Source: Phycisphaerae bacterium
GTDB lineage: Bacteria > Planctomycetota > Phycisphaerae > UBA1845
Direction of reading: 5' to 3'
Length of the DNA stretch: 64,000 bases
NCBI GenBank assembly: GCA_029260015.1
Contig: JAJDEB010000027.1
Span: 1-64,000, forward strand
Part shown: positions 44,761 through 54,096 of the stretch, one piece after another
Layout of the letters: each line of letters begins with the position of its first letter
How positions within the stretch are numbered: position 1 is the first letter of the stretch
Position numbers and translations under genes: made by a program
Notes under the pieces: generated by a model
The model's input: only the letters and a program-made list of their open reading frames with translations
The model's database searches: none
What the model was told of the DNA's origin: nothing

Positions 44761-45456
44761 ATGACTGCGCAATCGAGCACGCCATTGTCTCGGCTAGTAG
44801 AAAAGCAAATGCGCAACTGGGAACTCACCAAGTCGCAACGGCATGATGAGCAAATCCCTCAACAACAAGTCGTTCATCAATTTATCACGATCTCCCGACA
44901 GGCGGGCAGCGGAGGAGGCGAAGTGGCAGCCCTCGTTGGAGAGCGCCTGGCTTGGCCGGTTTTCGACCGCAACATTCTTCAGGTGATGGCAGAAGACGAT
45001 GCGGTGCGCAAGAATCTCTACGAATCTCTGGACGAAAATGACCTGAGCTGGATTCACGAATTCGCCCAATCGTTGTTCTCGAGAGAAATCCCGAGAAACG
45101 ATTATTTTCGACGCCTTGGGAAGACGATGCTTGCGGTGGTCCGGCAAGGCCCCGCCGTGATCTTGGGGCGTGGAGGCAGCTTGATCCTTCCGTGCGAATT
45201 GGGGTTGCGGGTGCGAATCATTGCACCTCTAAAACTCCGCGTCGCCCGCTACATGTCCAAAAGTGAGATCACCAAAACGCAAGCCGAGAGGCTGCTTCGC
45301 GAGACGGACAAAAAGCGTGATCACTTCGTGCGCTCACATTTCAATGCCGACCCCGAAGATCCATATCGTTACGACTTGATCGTCAACATGGAACACTGTT
45401 CTACGAAGTCGGCAGCCGAAATCATCGTCGCGACAATGCGAGCGAGGTTGAAATGA
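44761..45456 (+). CDS. Cytidylate-kinase-like protein
   Basis: A 231-residue P-loop protein. After a 38-residue polar leader comes FITISRQAGSGGGEVAALVGERLAWPVFDRNIL, the start of the cytidylate-kinase-like family (a variant P-loop GSGGGE in place of GxxGxGKS/T). Then come AVILGRGGSLIL and a helical lid with Arg residues (RLLRETDKKRDHFVRSHF). The role of this family is not known; the variant P-loop makes ordinary CMP kinase activity doubtful. AGGAGA precedes the ATG. Its stop overlaps the next start by ATGA. Confidence 0.82.
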   Translation: MTAQSSTPLSRLVEKQMRNWELTKSQRHDEQIPQQQVVHQFITISRQAGSGGGEVAALVGERLAWPVFDRNILQVMAEDDAVRKNLYESLDENDLSWIHEFAQSLFSREIPRNDYFRRLGKTMLAVVRQGPAVILGRGGSLILPCELGLRVRIIAPLKLRVARYMSKSEITKTQAERLLRETDKKRDHFVRSHFNADPEDPYRYDLIVNMEHCSTKSAAEIIVATMRARLK

Positions 45457-46655
45457 TCATTCATCGCGAGTGGAAGCACAGGCCGCAAAGTCGATTGGAA
45501 ACGACTCACCGACCGCTCCAAACGATTGAACTACCCGTCATCGTGAAGACACCGACGATCGCATTCGGTAGCGACACGAACTGCTGCGTGCACAGTTTGC
45601 ACAATGATCAAGCGAGGCTAATTGGTTCTTTCGGAGATCTGGACGACGCACACAATTATCGTGAATTCACCCAAAAGACTTACGACCATTGCGAATCGTT
45701 CGGCAAGTCTCCCATCCGGATCGTCTGTGACTTGCACCCGGCATTTATGACCACGAGATTCGCTCGCAAACTCGCATCCCAAACCATCAACGGATCTAAT
45801 CGACCCAACTGCGTTGCCGTACAACACCATCACGCCCACGTTGTTTCATGCGCGATCGACAATGGCATCGTCAATCCCGTCGTGGGAATTGCGTGCGACG
45901 GAAATGGCTATGGGGCTGACGGGCATAACTGGGGATGCGAAGTACTGGTGGCAGACGCGAATCGATTCGTACGCTTCGGGCAATTGGAATACTTCTGCCT
46001 GCCGGGTGGCGATGCGGCTGCGTTGGAACCGTGGCGGTGTGCGCTGAGTTTGCTTTGGCAGGCGTTTGAAGGCCAAGTCCCCGCACACATCCACCGTGTA
46101 TTCGGGGCTGTCCCGAGTTCGAGAGTGGATGCGTGCAACGCACTGCTGGCCAGCAAGGTCGCATGCCCGTTGTCTTCAAGCCTGGGCCGCCTTTTCGATG
46201 CCGTGTCTTTTCTCTGTGGATTGTGCGAGCCATGCTGTCGAGATGGGCACGCTGCTCGAATCCTCGAATCGGTCGCTGACCCGGATGGCGAACCGTACCC
46301 GCTCTTTGAAGGAGTCAATCGGGTTCGAAACTCGATCGACCCTCGTCCACTAATCCAAGCCGTCTGTTGCGATTTGACCGAACATGTTGGGATTTCAGTC
46401 ATCGCTGGTCGGTTTCATGCGTCGGTCGCTGCGGCACTCACCACCCTCGCACATCGTGCAGCGGTTGCCCACGGAATTGACACCGTCGTCCTTTCGGGTG
46501 GCTGTTTCATGAACCGTTTGCTCAGCGATTTGGTGTTCGCGGCTCTTGGTAACAAAGGTCTACAAGTCTTCAAACATGATCGGGTGCCCTGTGGCGACGC
46601 GGGTTTGGGACTGGGGCAGGCAGTGATCGCAGCCGCCGCGGCGCAGGAGACGTAG
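45453..46655 (+). CDS. hypF: HypF C-terminal (Kae1-like) domain as a separate protein
   Basis: In 400 residues this gene covers only the C-terminal carbamoyltransferase part of HypF: the strand CDLHPAFMTTRFA, metal-site VQHHHAHVVSC, GIACDGNGYGADGHNWGCEV, LGRLFDAVSFLCGLC, and VVLSGGCFMNRLL with GDAGLGLGQA. A normal HypF has about 750 residues and begins with an acylphosphatase domain, zinc fingers and a YrdC-like domain, all absent here. It would transfer the carbamoyl group to HypE's C-terminal Cys. It lies inside the hyp cluster with coupled start. The missing half must come from elsewhere or be replaced. Confidence 0.85.
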   Translation: MIIHREWKHRPQSRLETTHRPLQTIELPVIVKTPTIAFGSDTNCCVHSLHNDQARLIGSFGDLDDAHNYREFTQKTYDHCESFGKSPIRIVCDLHPAFMTTRFARKLASQTINGSNRPNCVAVQHHHAHVVSCAIDNGIVNPVVGIACDGNGYGADGHNWGCEVLVADANRFVRFGQLEYFCLPGGDAAALEPWRCALSLLWQAFEGQVPAHIHRVFGAVPSSRVDACNALLASKVACPLSSSLGRLFDAVSFLCGLCEPCCRDGHAARILESVADPDGEPYPLFEGVNRVRNSIDPRPLIQAVCCDLTEHVGISVIAGRFHASVAAALTTLAHRAAVAHGIDTVVLSGGCFMNRLLSDLVFAALGNKGLQVFKHDRVPCGDAGLGLGQAVIAAAAAQET

Positions 46656-46692
46656 TCCGAATACTCACGAAGCACCGATTGGGGGAACTAAA

Positions 46693-46980
46693 ATGTGCCT
46701 TGCAGTCCCGGGAAAACTGATCGAAGTAAAGGAGTCGGCTGATGCTGTCAACGGCTTGGGCAGCGGCATCGTGGATTTTCAGGGGACGCGAATCAGTGCA
46801 AATCTGATTTTCACGCCTGACGCGCGTGTAGGTGATTGGGTCTTGGTACACGCTGGATTTGCGATTCAAAAACTGACTGAGTCTGACGCGCTGGAAACGT
46901 GGAAGTATCTTGATGCCATCGAAATTGAGGATGAGATTCCAGCGGTCGAGAATTCGCGCACACCGGGAGGTGGCCGATGA
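46693..46980 (+). CDS. hypC: Hydrogenase maturation factor HypC
   Basis: A 95-residue HypC/HupF chaperone. The N-terminal MCLAVPGKLIEV contains the essential Cys2 that, with HypD, carries the Fe(CN)2CO unit to the hydrogenase large subunit. The small OB-like fold continues through VGDWVLVHAGFAIQKL. GGGGGAA lies just before the ATG. Its stop overlaps the hypD start (ATGA). Confidence 0.95.
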   Translation: MCLAVPGKLIEVKESADAVNGLGSGIVDFQGTRISANLIFTPDARVGDWVLVHAGFAIQKLTESDALETWKYLDAIEIEDEIPAVENSRTPGGGR

Positions 46981-48083
46981 AGTCCGACGAAACAAGGGAA
47001 TTGACGCGGACGCTCTACCATGTCTGTGAATCGCTCGCCCCCATGTCATTTATGGAAGTGTGCGGAACGCATACCGTTTCGTTTCACCGAACAGGAGTGA
47101 AGTCACTGCTGCCAGACAACGTCAGGTTAATCAGTGGGCCGGGCTGTCCGGTGTGCGTTTCGTCGCAGGGGTATATCGACGCAGCTTGTGCGATTGCGGA
47201 ATTTCCCGCGACCACGATCTGCACTTATGGCGACATGCTGCGCGTACCGGGGCGCAATGGAAGCCTGCAAGAAAAACGGGCGGCAGGTGCCGACGTTCGC
47301 GTCGTCTATTCACCCATCGACGCGGTTCGCCTCGCCGAAGATCATCCTGAGAAAACCGTGATTTTCATCGCAGTCGGTTTCGAGACAACCGTGGGTGGGC
47401 ATGCGGCGGCTGTTTTGGAGGCACACCAGCGCGGACTGGACAATTTCTGTTTACTCGCGTCTCAGAAACTCGTGGTTCCAGCCATGATGGCGCTGCTTGA
47501 TGCCGGTGAGGTTCACATCGACGGTTTCCTCTGCCCGGGCCACGTCAGTGTCATCATTGGCCCCAAGGCATTCGTACCGGTTGTACGCACCCACCGCAAA
47601 CCATGCGTCATCGCCGGATTCGAGCCCGAGCAAATGTTGCGCGGAATGATCCAATTGGTTCGTCAAGTCGCGCAGCGAAGGCCACAGATCGAAAACATTT
47701 ATCCGGCTGCGGTTAAGCCAGACGGTAACCCCACCGCGCTCCGCATCATCAGTGATGTATTTGAACCGGCTGACTCGGTGTGGCGAGCGATGGGCACGAT
47801 CCCGATGAGCGGGCTAACGCTGCGACGCAAGTATCAACGATTTGACGCGCTCTACCGCTTTGATATTGAGATTGGACCCGACTACGACCCACCCGGTTGT
47901 CGCTGCGGACAAGTCCTTCAAGGCAAGGTCGAACCACGCGACTGCCCACTATTCGGAAACGAGTGTACCCCGACTGAGCCAATCGGACCTTGCATGGTCG
48001 GGAGCGAAGGGTCATGCGCTGCCGCCTACAAATATGGGCGCGATGGCACGCGGCGTGTATGTGTTTCCGACGACGGGGGATGA
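46977..48083 (+). CDS. hypD: Hydrogenase maturation factor HypD
   Basis: HypD of 368 residues, the [4Fe-4S] scaffold on which Fe receives CN and CO. Visible family motifs are FMEVCGTHTVSFHRTGVKSLLP, SGPGCPVCVSSQG, IFIAVGFETTVGGHAAAV, FLCPGHVSVIIG, and the C-terminal cysteine-rich CRCGQVLQG. All expected cysteines are in place. It is translationally coupled to hypC and followed by hypE after 3 bp. Confidence 0.95.
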   Translation: MKSDETRELTRTLYHVCESLAPMSFMEVCGTHTVSFHRTGVKSLLPDNVRLISGPGCPVCVSSQGYIDAACAIAEFPATTICTYGDMLRVPGRNGSLQEKRAAGADVRVVYSPIDAVRLAEDHPEKTVIFIAVGFETTVGGHAAAVLEAHQRGLDNFCLLASQKLVVPAMMALLDAGEVHIDGFLCPGHVSVIIGPKAFVPVVRTHRKPCVIAGFEPEQMLRGMIQLVRQVAQRRPQIENIYPAAVKPDGNPTALRIISDVFEPADSVWRAMGTIPMSGLTLRRKYQRFDALYRFDIEIGPDYDPPGCRCGQVLQGKVEPRDCPLFGNECTPTEPIGPCMVGSEGSCAAAYKYGRDGTRRVCVSDDGG

Positions 48084-48086
48084 ATC

Positions 48087-49124
48087 ATGTCCACATCGGT
48101 TGCACCAAGAATTACGTCGGAAGAAACGATCTCGATTGCTCACGGAGGCGGTGGCGAGATGATGCGCCGCCTGATCGCAGAGCACATTCTCCCGCGACTT
48201 GGCAATAGGCTCCTCAATTCACTGAATGACAGCGCCATCCTCGAACCCACGAACAAACGAACGGCATTCACGACGGACGCCTTCGTTGTTCAACCTTTGG
48301 AGTTTCCCGGTGGCGACATCGGACGACTGGCGATTTGTGGCACCGTAAACGACCTCGCCGTCATGGGTGCCATCCCGACTGCCCTGAGTCTTGCACTGGT
48401 TGTTGAAGAAGGACTACCGATGCAAGTGCTCGACCGGATTCTCGATTCTGTCGCCGAGACCGCAGCCGCCGCCAATGTCGTCGTCGCTACTGGGGACACC
48501 AAAGTCATCGAACGCAGAAATGGTGACGGATTGATTATCACTACAGCCGGCGTGGGAGAGATTCGCGACGGTTTGAATTTCGGTCATCATCGCGTCGAAG
48601 AAAGCGACGTTGTCATCGTATCCGGGCGCATAGCCGAACACGGACTTGCCGTACTCTCGGTCCGCAATGGGCTTTCGTTTGAAACGCAGATCGTCAGCGA
48701 TGTCGCCCCCCTCAACCATCTGGTCGCAGAAATTCTTGACAGCGGCGCGGATGTCAAATTCATGCGCGACCCAACCCGAGGGGGGCTTGCCGGCGTACTT
48801 GCTGATGCGGCTGATGACTCCGGACTCAGCATCGAAGTACATGAAGATTCAATTCCGCTGTCTTCTGCCGCACGGCGTACCGCTGAAATCTTCGGTCTTG
48901 ATCCATTGACCGTTGCCAACGAAGGAAAGCTCGTCGCAATCTGTTCGGCGCAGGATGCAGATCGAGTGCTGAGCGCCTGTCGAGCACACCCGTTAGGTCG
49001 GCACGCGGCATTGATCGGGCAATTTGTGGATGAGCAACCGAGCCTTGTCGAGTTGGTCACCGAAGCCGGTGGTCGCCGCGTGATCCAGCGGCCCTATGGA
49101 GAGGAATTACCCAGAATCTGTTGA
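48087..49124 (+). CDS. hypE: Hydrogenase maturation factor HypE
   Basis: A 345-residue AIR-synthase-fold enzyme that dehydrates the carbamoyl group on its terminal Cys to cyanide. It has IAHGGGGEMMRRLI at the start, FTTDAFVVQPLEFPGGDIGRL, ATGDTKVIERRNGDG, and the required end PRIC with Cys at the last position. GGGGGA precedes the ATG. It ends just ahead of the hydrogenase structural genes. Confidence 0.95.
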   Translation: MSTSVAPRITSEETISIAHGGGGEMMRRLIAEHILPRLGNRLLNSLNDSAILEPTNKRTAFTTDAFVVQPLEFPGGDIGRLAICGTVNDLAVMGAIPTALSLALVVEEGLPMQVLDRILDSVAETAAAANVVVATGDTKVIERRNGDGLIITTAGVGEIRDGLNFGHHRVEESDVVIVSGRIAEHGLAVLSVRNGLSFETQIVSDVAPLNHLVAEILDSGADVKFMRDPTRGGLAGVLADAADDSGLSIEVHEDSIPLSSAARRTAEIFGLDPLTVANEGKLVAICSAQDADRVLSACRAHPLGRHAALIGQFVDEQPSLVELVTEAGGRRVIQRPYGEELPRIC

Positions 49125-49147
49125 GCCATTTTGACGGAGCCGGTTCA

Positions 49148-50302
49148 ATGAAGAATAGAGTCCTGTATACCATCGACAAACGTGAGTTGGACAAGCTCAT
49201 CGGCATACTCGTACGGGATGGGTTCAAGGTTGTCGGTCCCACCATTCGCGACGGAGCCATCACCTACGAAGAAATCGAATCCACCCGGCAGCTTCCGGTC
49301 GGATGGACCGATGAGCAGGAAGCCGGGAAGTATCGCCTCAAGCGTCGCGACGACGACAACCTGTTCGGTTACGTCGTCGGCCCCCATTCGCTTAAAAAAT
49401 TCCTGTTTCCTCCGAAGCAGCGACTCTTTGGAATCAAGAAGAGCGGAGAAGACGGGTTTGTATTTGAAGCCCGGCAACCCGAACCCCCACGCTATGCATT
49501 TCTGGGTGTGCGGGCGTGCGATTTGGCTGCGGTCGACGTGCAAGATCGCGTGTTCAAGCAAGCGATGTCCGATCCGTATTACGCCAAGGCGCGCAACGAA
49601 GCAATATTCATCGCGGTTAATTGCCCGGAACCCGGAGGCACATGCTTCTGTGCGTCGATGGGCACGGGCCCCCGTTGCAGTACCGGCTTTGATATTGCGC
49701 TAACCGAACTCAAAACGACATTCACGGCTGAAGTCGGATCGACAAGAGGTCAGGAGCTAATCGAAGCCCTCGAACACGAAACAACCGACGCGAACACAAG
49801 TCATCTTGTCGACCTGATGATGGACATTGCATCCGAGCACATGGGGCGATCTCTCGACACGAATGATCTTCCGAGCATCTTGCTTGAAAACTTGCAGCAC
49901 CATCATTGGAGCGATGTGGCCAAGCGTTGCATGTCATGCGCCAATTGCACATTCGCCTGTCCGACATGCTTCTGCAGCAACATCGAAGACCAGACCGACC
50001 TGACCGGAGAACATGCCGAACGCTGGCGAACATGGGGCTCTTGTTTCACATTGGAGTTTTCCTACCACACCGGCGGATATTCACGCTCATCACCAGCCGC
50101 TCGCTATCGACAGTGGTTGACGCACAAGTTGGCCAGTTGGCATGAGCAATTCGGAGTTTCCGGATGCGTGGGATGTGGAAGGTGCATCACCTGGTGTCCG
50201 GTCGGAATCGATATCACGAAAGAAGCCACGGTGATCGCCGATGATTACCGACAATCGCGGTCGCGACAAGAAAGTGCGAGCCTTGAGGAGGTTGGATCAT
50301 GA
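49148..50302 (+). CDS. hydB: Group 3b-type hydrogenase beta subunit, iron-sulfur protein
   Basis: A 384-residue electron-transfer subunit like the sulfhydrogenase HydB/ShyB. Cysteines for two [4Fe-4S] clusters lie at residues about 261-276 (CMSCANCTFACPTC) and 340-350 (CVGCGRCITWCP). Earlier conserved parts are LGVRACDLAAVDVQD and CPEPGGTCFCASMGTGPRC. The subunit links the hydrogenase dimer to the flavin subunit. The ATG at 49148 has CGGAG 8 nt upstream; an earlier in-frame start overlapping hypE is possible. Its stop overlaps the next start (ATGA). Confidence 0.9.
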   Translation: MKNRVLYTIDKRELDKLIGILVRDGFKVVGPTIRDGAITYEEIESTRQLPVGWTDEQEAGKYRLKRRDDDNLFGYVVGPHSLKKFLFPPKQRLFGIKKSGEDGFVFEARQPEPPRYAFLGVRACDLAAVDVQDRVFKQAMSDPYYAKARNEAIFIAVNCPEPGGTCFCASMGTGPRCSTGFDIALTELKTTFTAEVGSTRGQELIEALEHETTDANTSHLVDLMMDIASEHMGRSLDTNDLPSILLENLQHHHWSDVAKRCMSCANCTFACPTCFCSNIEDQTDLTGEHAERWRTWGSCFTLEFSYHTGGYSRSSPAARYRQWLTHKLASWHEQFGVSGCVGCGRCITWCPVGIDITKEATVIADDYRQSRSRQESASLEEVGS

Positions 50303-51174
50303 TCACCGCAGTCGCCGAGCGGCCTTGCATGGTTTGCGGAGACGGTAGTCCGATGGAACCCGCCTGGGCCCGAATCGTGGCGTTCCATCAGGAATCGTCG
50401 AATACGGCCTCGTATTCGCTGCAATTCGTGGATCCGGAAAAACGAAAGCAATATCAATTTCTCCCGGGTCAATTCAACATGGTCTATCTTTTTGGAGTTG
50501 GCGAAGCTGCGATATCGATCAGTTCCGACCCAACCTGCTGCGACACCCTGGTCCACACGATTCGCCATGTCGGCAGCGTGACCTTCGCCATGAATAAGCT
50601 GAAAGAGGGACAATGCGTCGGGTTGCGGGGACCATTCGGCAGCCATTGGCCGTTGGAATCGTGTCGCGGGCGCGACATTCTCTTGGTGGCAGGCGGCATC
50701 GGCATCGCGCCGCTGCGCCCTGCGATCTATCAACTGCTCAAGAATCGTGACCAGTACGGACGCGTGATACTACTTTATGGCGTTCGATCACCCCAGGACA
50801 TGATCTTCAAGGAAGAAGTTGAAGAGTGGCAAGAGCGGCGCGATTTTCAAGTACTCATCACGGTTGACTATCCGAGCGAAGAATGGACTGGTCCGGTCGG
50901 CGTGGTAACGAAACTGCTGCGACGCGTTCGTCTCGATTCGCAGAGAACCAGTGTGTTCGTGTGCGGGCCTCGGGTCATGAATCGGGCGGCAGCGCATTCG
51001 TTCCTCTCCCACTATGTACCCGAAGATCAAATCTATGTCTCGCTAGAACGCAACATGCGCTGCGGGATCGGTCAATGCGGACACTGCCAATACGGGCCGA
51101 AATTCGTGTGCAAGGATGGCCCGATATTTTCATATGCATCGGTGCGAAACCTATTCGGAAAAGACGAGGTGTAG
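50299..51174 (+). CDS. hydG: Group 3b-type hydrogenase gamma subunit, FAD/NAD(P)-binding
   Basis: This 291-residue flavoprotein exchanges electrons with NAD(P)H. It has the ferredoxin-reductase fold: a flavin site around LPGQFNMVYLFGVGEAAISIS, the dinucleotide loop VAGGIGIAPLRPAIYQLL near residue 132, and VFVCGPRVMNRAA. The C-terminal C255-x4-C260-x2-C263-x7-C271 (RCGIGQCGHCQYGPKFVC) binds a [2Fe-2S] cluster as in dihydroorotate-dehydrogenase electron-transfer subunits. Its stop is one base from the small-subunit ATG. Confidence 0.92.
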   Translation: MITAVAERPCMVCGDGSPMEPAWARIVAFHQESSNTASYSLQFVDPEKRKQYQFLPGQFNMVYLFGVGEAAISISSDPTCCDTLVHTIRHVGSVTFAMNKLKEGQCVGLRGPFGSHWPLESCRGRDILLVAGGIGIAPLRPAIYQLLKNRDQYGRVILLYGVRSPQDMIFKEEVEEWQERRDFQVLITVDYPSEEWTGPVGVVTKLLRRVRLDSQRTSVFVCGPRVMNRAAAHSFLSHYVPEDQIYVSLERNMRCGIGQCGHCQYGPKFVCKDGPIFSYASVRNLFGKDEV

Positions 51175-51175
51175 C

Positions 51176-51973
51176 ATGGTCAAAGACACAAAACCCAAGT
51201 TGGCTGTCTACAAATTCAGCTCGTGCGACGGATGCCAACTGTCCATACTCGACTTGGAAGATGAACTCCTGGCGCTGACGGGCGCTGTTGAAATTGCATT
51301 CTTTCTCGAGGCTCGGCGTAAAGTTCAGCCGGGCCCATACGATATTGGATTGGTCGAGGGATCGATTTCCACACCCGAAGAAGCAGAACGCATCGTGCAG
51401 GTGCGCAAAGAGTGTAAGTACCTGGTAACGATTGGCGCGTGTGCCACGTCCGGCGGTATTCAAGCGCTCAAGAATTGGGCCGATGTCGAAGAGTACAAAC
51501 GTATCGTTTATGCGTCGCCGAAGTACATCCAAACACTCGACACTGCCAGCCCCGTCGCTGCATATGTGCTCGTCGATTTCGAATTGCGCGGGTGCCCGGT
51601 CAACAAGTATCAATTGGTCGAGGTTATTACAGCGTTTGTCGCGGGGCGGCGTCCCCAGATTCCGACTTACCCCGTGTGCCTGGAGTGCAAGCGCGAGGGC
51701 AACGTTTGCGTGATGGTCACGGATGGCGCGCCCTGCCTGGGACCCATCACCCAGGCTGGTTGTGGGGCGATTTGTCCAAGTTTTGGCCGCAGTTGCTACG
51801 CCTGCTTTGGCCCTTCGGAATCTTCGGCGGCTGAAATGCTCTGCAACCACTGCGAAAAAACCGGCACGGACAAACCCACGATTGTTCGGATGTTGCGTAG
51901 TTTCAACGGTTACCTCGAACCCTTCAAACAAGTAGGTGACGAATATGAGCGTCAAACCGTCAAAAACCATTGA
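51176..51973 (+). CDS. hydD: Group 3b-type hydrogenase delta (small) subunit
   Basis: The small subunit has 265 residues and carries iron-sulfur clusters next to the active site. The proximal cluster uses [12 protein letters not shown] near residue 15 and [10 protein letters not shown]. The medial and distal cysteines are in [27 protein letters not shown] and CYACFGP. There is no twin-arginine leader, so the enzyme is cytoplasmic, as expected of group 3. The frame extends upstream but overlaps the gamma subunit, and ATG 51176 is the natural start. It overlaps the large subunit gene by 29 bp. Confidence 0.93.
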   Translation: MVKDTKPKLAVYKFSSCDGCQLSILDLEDELLALTGAVEIAFFLEARRKVQPGPYDIGLVEGSISTPEEAERIVQVRKECKYLVTIGACATSGGIQALKNWADVEEYKRIVYASPKYIQTLDTASPVAAYVLVDFELRGCPVNKYQLVEVITAFVAGRRPQIPTYPVCLECKREGNVCVMVTDGAPCLGPITQAGCGAICPSFGRSCYACFGPSESSAAEMLCNHCEKTGTDKPTIVRMLRSFNGYLEPFKQVGDEYERQTVKNH

Positions 51974-53258
51974 GCGAACCATCCACGTCGAGAACCTCGC
52001 TCGCGTTGAAGGCGAAGGGGCTCTCTACATTAAATCTGTGGGCGACGAAATCACCGACGTGCAGCTTAATATTTTTGAACCGCCGCGCTTTTACGAAGCG
52101 TTTCTGCGCGGGCGACGTTTCACGGAGGTTCCCGACATCACCGCCCGCATCTGCGGGATCTGCCCGGTGGCGTATCAAATGAGTTCCTGTCACGCGATGG
52201 AGCAGGCCCTGGGGGTGACCGTTGGCGAACCGATCCGAACGCTGCGCCGTTTGCTTTATTGCGGCGAGTGGATCGAATCGCATGTGCTGCACATGTTCAT
52301 GTTGCACCTGCCGGATTTTCTTGGGTACGAAAGCGTCGTAACGATGGCGGCGGACCATAGAGATGTCGTCGCCAAAGCGCTTTCGCTCAAGAAGGCGGGC
52401 AATGACATCGTCAACTTTATCGGGGGGCGCGAGGTTCATCCCATCAACGTGCGGATTGGCGGATTCTATCGCCTGCCTTCCAAGGCCAAAGCAAAGGCAC
52501 TTCGCGAAACGCTGCTGGCGAACCGCGAATTCGCCATCGAAACAATCCGCTTCATGGCCGGTCTCGACTTCCCCGACTTTGAACAGAATTATGAGTTCGT
52601 CGCGATGAAGCATCCAGACGAGTACCCGTTCTGTGAAGGTCGATTGGTGTCGTCGTCGGGACTCGACATTCCGATCGAAGCGTTTCTCAGCGAGTTTGAA
52701 GAAATCCACGTCAAACATTCGACGGCGCTGCACGGGCGATTTAAGGATGGGAGGATCTATCTGGTCGGTCCGCTCGCACGCGTCAATCTGAACTTTGAGC
52801 AACTACCGGATTCGGTGAAGGCCATCGCCAAAGAAATAGGATTCTCGGTCCCCTGTCGCAACAACTTCAAAAGCATCATCGCGCGGGCGCTGGAAACGCT
52901 GTTCGCAGTTGAGCAAGCGATCGAAATCCTCGAACACTATGACGACGCGGCCGCACCGCACGTCAAAATAACGCACCAATCCGGGATCGGTCACGGTTGC
53001 AGCGAAGCGCCGCGCGGTATCTTGTACCACCGTTACGAAATCGATGACGAGGGTTTGATCAAAGACGCCATCATCACACCCCCGACAGCCCAGAACCAAC
53101 CGCAGATCGAAGACGACCTGAGGCACTTCTTCCCAAGCATGCTCGATAAACCGGAGGAGGAGGCCACGCTGCGCTGCGAACAGTTGATCCGCAATTACGA
53201 CCCGTGCATTTCGTGTTCAACGCACTTCCTCAAATTGCAACTGGACCGAACACCATGA
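51945..53258 (+). CDS. hydA: Group 3b-type hydrogenase alpha (large, NiFe) subunit
   Basis: The catalytic subunit, 437 residues. The two Ni-binding motifs are [15 protein letters not shown] (C70, C73) near the N-terminus and DPCISCSTH (C421, C424) near the C-terminus. A ten-residue tail follows the last His and may be removed by the protease encoded next. The beta-gamma-delta-alpha order matches NADP-linked bidirectional sulfhydrogenases, which evolve or use H2 and may reduce polysulfide. The group 3b assignment rests on gene order and motifs. The ATG at 51945 is preferred over a GTG at 51936, with AGG 8 nt upstream. Confidence 0.94.
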   Translation: MSVKPSKTIERTIHVENLARVEGEGALYIKSVGDEITDVQLNIFEPPRFYEAFLRGRRFTEVPDITARICGICPVAYQMSSCHAMEQALGVTVGEPIRTLRRLLYCGEWIESHVLHMFMLHLPDFLGYESVVTMAADHRDVVAKALSLKKAGNDIVNFIGGREVHPINVRIGGFYRLPSKAKAKALRETLLANREFAIETIRFMAGLDFPDFEQNYEFVAMKHPDEYPFCEGRLVSSSGLDIPIEAFLSEFEEIHVKHSTALHGRFKDGRIYLVGPLARVNLNFEQLPDSVKAIAKEIGFSVPCRNNFKSIIARALETLFAVEQAIEILEHYDDAAAPHVKITHQSGIGHGCSEAPRGILYHRYEIDDEGLIKDAIITPPTAQNQPQIEDDLRHFFPSMLDKPEEEATLRCEQLIRNYDPCISCSTHFLKLQLDRTP

Positions 53259-53752
53259 CGCCAAAACTGTTCATCCTGGGCATTGGAAACGAAACGCGTG
53301 GCGACGATGCTGTAGGAATCATCGTAACACGAAGCTTGGGTCGTCGGCTCAAGGATGTCGCGCAGGTCGAATCGAATTCGTACGTTTTGTGGAATCTGTT
53401 GCAGTCCGGGTTCTCGCAATCGAACTTGGCACTAATTGATGCGGCGAAGGCGTGCGCCGGGTTTGAAGTCGGTGGCTGGCGGCGATTCGAATATCCGGAT
53501 CAGACCGCTGCGATCAAGGGGGCTGGTCTCTGCAACACCCACAGTGTCGATGTCGTGTCGATGCTGCAACTTGGGCAAACGATGCAAACACTTCCGCCGC
53601 ATGTGCGTATCTACGCGGTGGCCGCTACTGAATTCGGGATGACGTGCAGCTTAACGCCAACGCTTGCTGATCGGTTGCCCCATATCGAAGCCGAGATCGA
53701 AAATGATCTGGTGCAATGGATGGAGTCCGTGACATGCACGAGTTCTCGATAG
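53255..53752 (+). CDS. Hydrogenase maturation protease
   Basis: A 165-residue HyaD/HybD/HycI-type endopeptidase. [17 protein letters not shown] at the start contains the Glu and Asp residues that bind Ni in the substrate. [18 protein letters not shown] supplies the second Asp, and [13 protein letters not shown] carries the third ligand region. It would trim the C-terminus of the large subunit encoded just upstream, with which it overlaps by ATGA. The frame open further upstream lies inside hydA. Confidence 0.9.
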   Translation: MTPKLFILGIGNETRGDDAVGIIVTRSLGRRLKDVAQVESNSYVLWNLLQSGFSQSNLALIDAAKACAGFEVGGWRRFEYPDQTAAIKGAGLCNTHSVDVVSMLQLGQTMQTLPPHVRIYAVAATEFGMTCSLTPTLADRLPHIEAEIENDLVQWMESVTCTSSR

Positions 53753-54096
53753 CCCGATCCATCTGCCGAATCGCGCTCGAAGAAGCGGAGCGCCACGGTG
53801 CCAGTCGTATTACAGCCGTCTGCGTCGAAGTCGGGACGATGCGGCAGGTCGTCCCCGAATTGCTCAAGACTGCGTTTGAAGCAGCCGGAAGCGGGACGCC
53901 ATTGGAGGGTGCAACGTTGGAGCTTCAAGCTGCACCAGTCGAGGCCACATGCAATCAATGCGGTCATGTATCACATTGCGAAACGCTGCAGATGAATTGC
54001 GAACGGTGTGATTCGAGCGACGTTCAGTTTGCGGGCGGAAACAACTTACGGGTTAATTCCATCCGAGTAGCCGAGGAGGTTTGCCATGAACATTGA
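53734..54096 (+). CDS. hypA: Nickel insertion protein HypA
   Basis: A 120-residue HypA. The N-terminus [10 protein letters not shown] contains His2, the nickel ligand. The zinc site is formed by C-x2-C (CNQCGH) and C-x2-C (CERCDSSDV) near residues 75-95. It delivers Ni with HypB. The start at 53734 lies inside the end of the protease gene (19-bp overlap) and it overlaps hypB by 11 bp, so the three are tightly coupled. Confidence 0.94.
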   Translation: MHEFSIARSICRIALEEAERHGASRITAVCVEVGTMRQVVPELLKTAFEAAGSGTPLEGATLELQAAPVEATCNQCGHVSHCETLQMNCERCDSSDVQFAGGNNLRVNSIRVAEEVCHEH

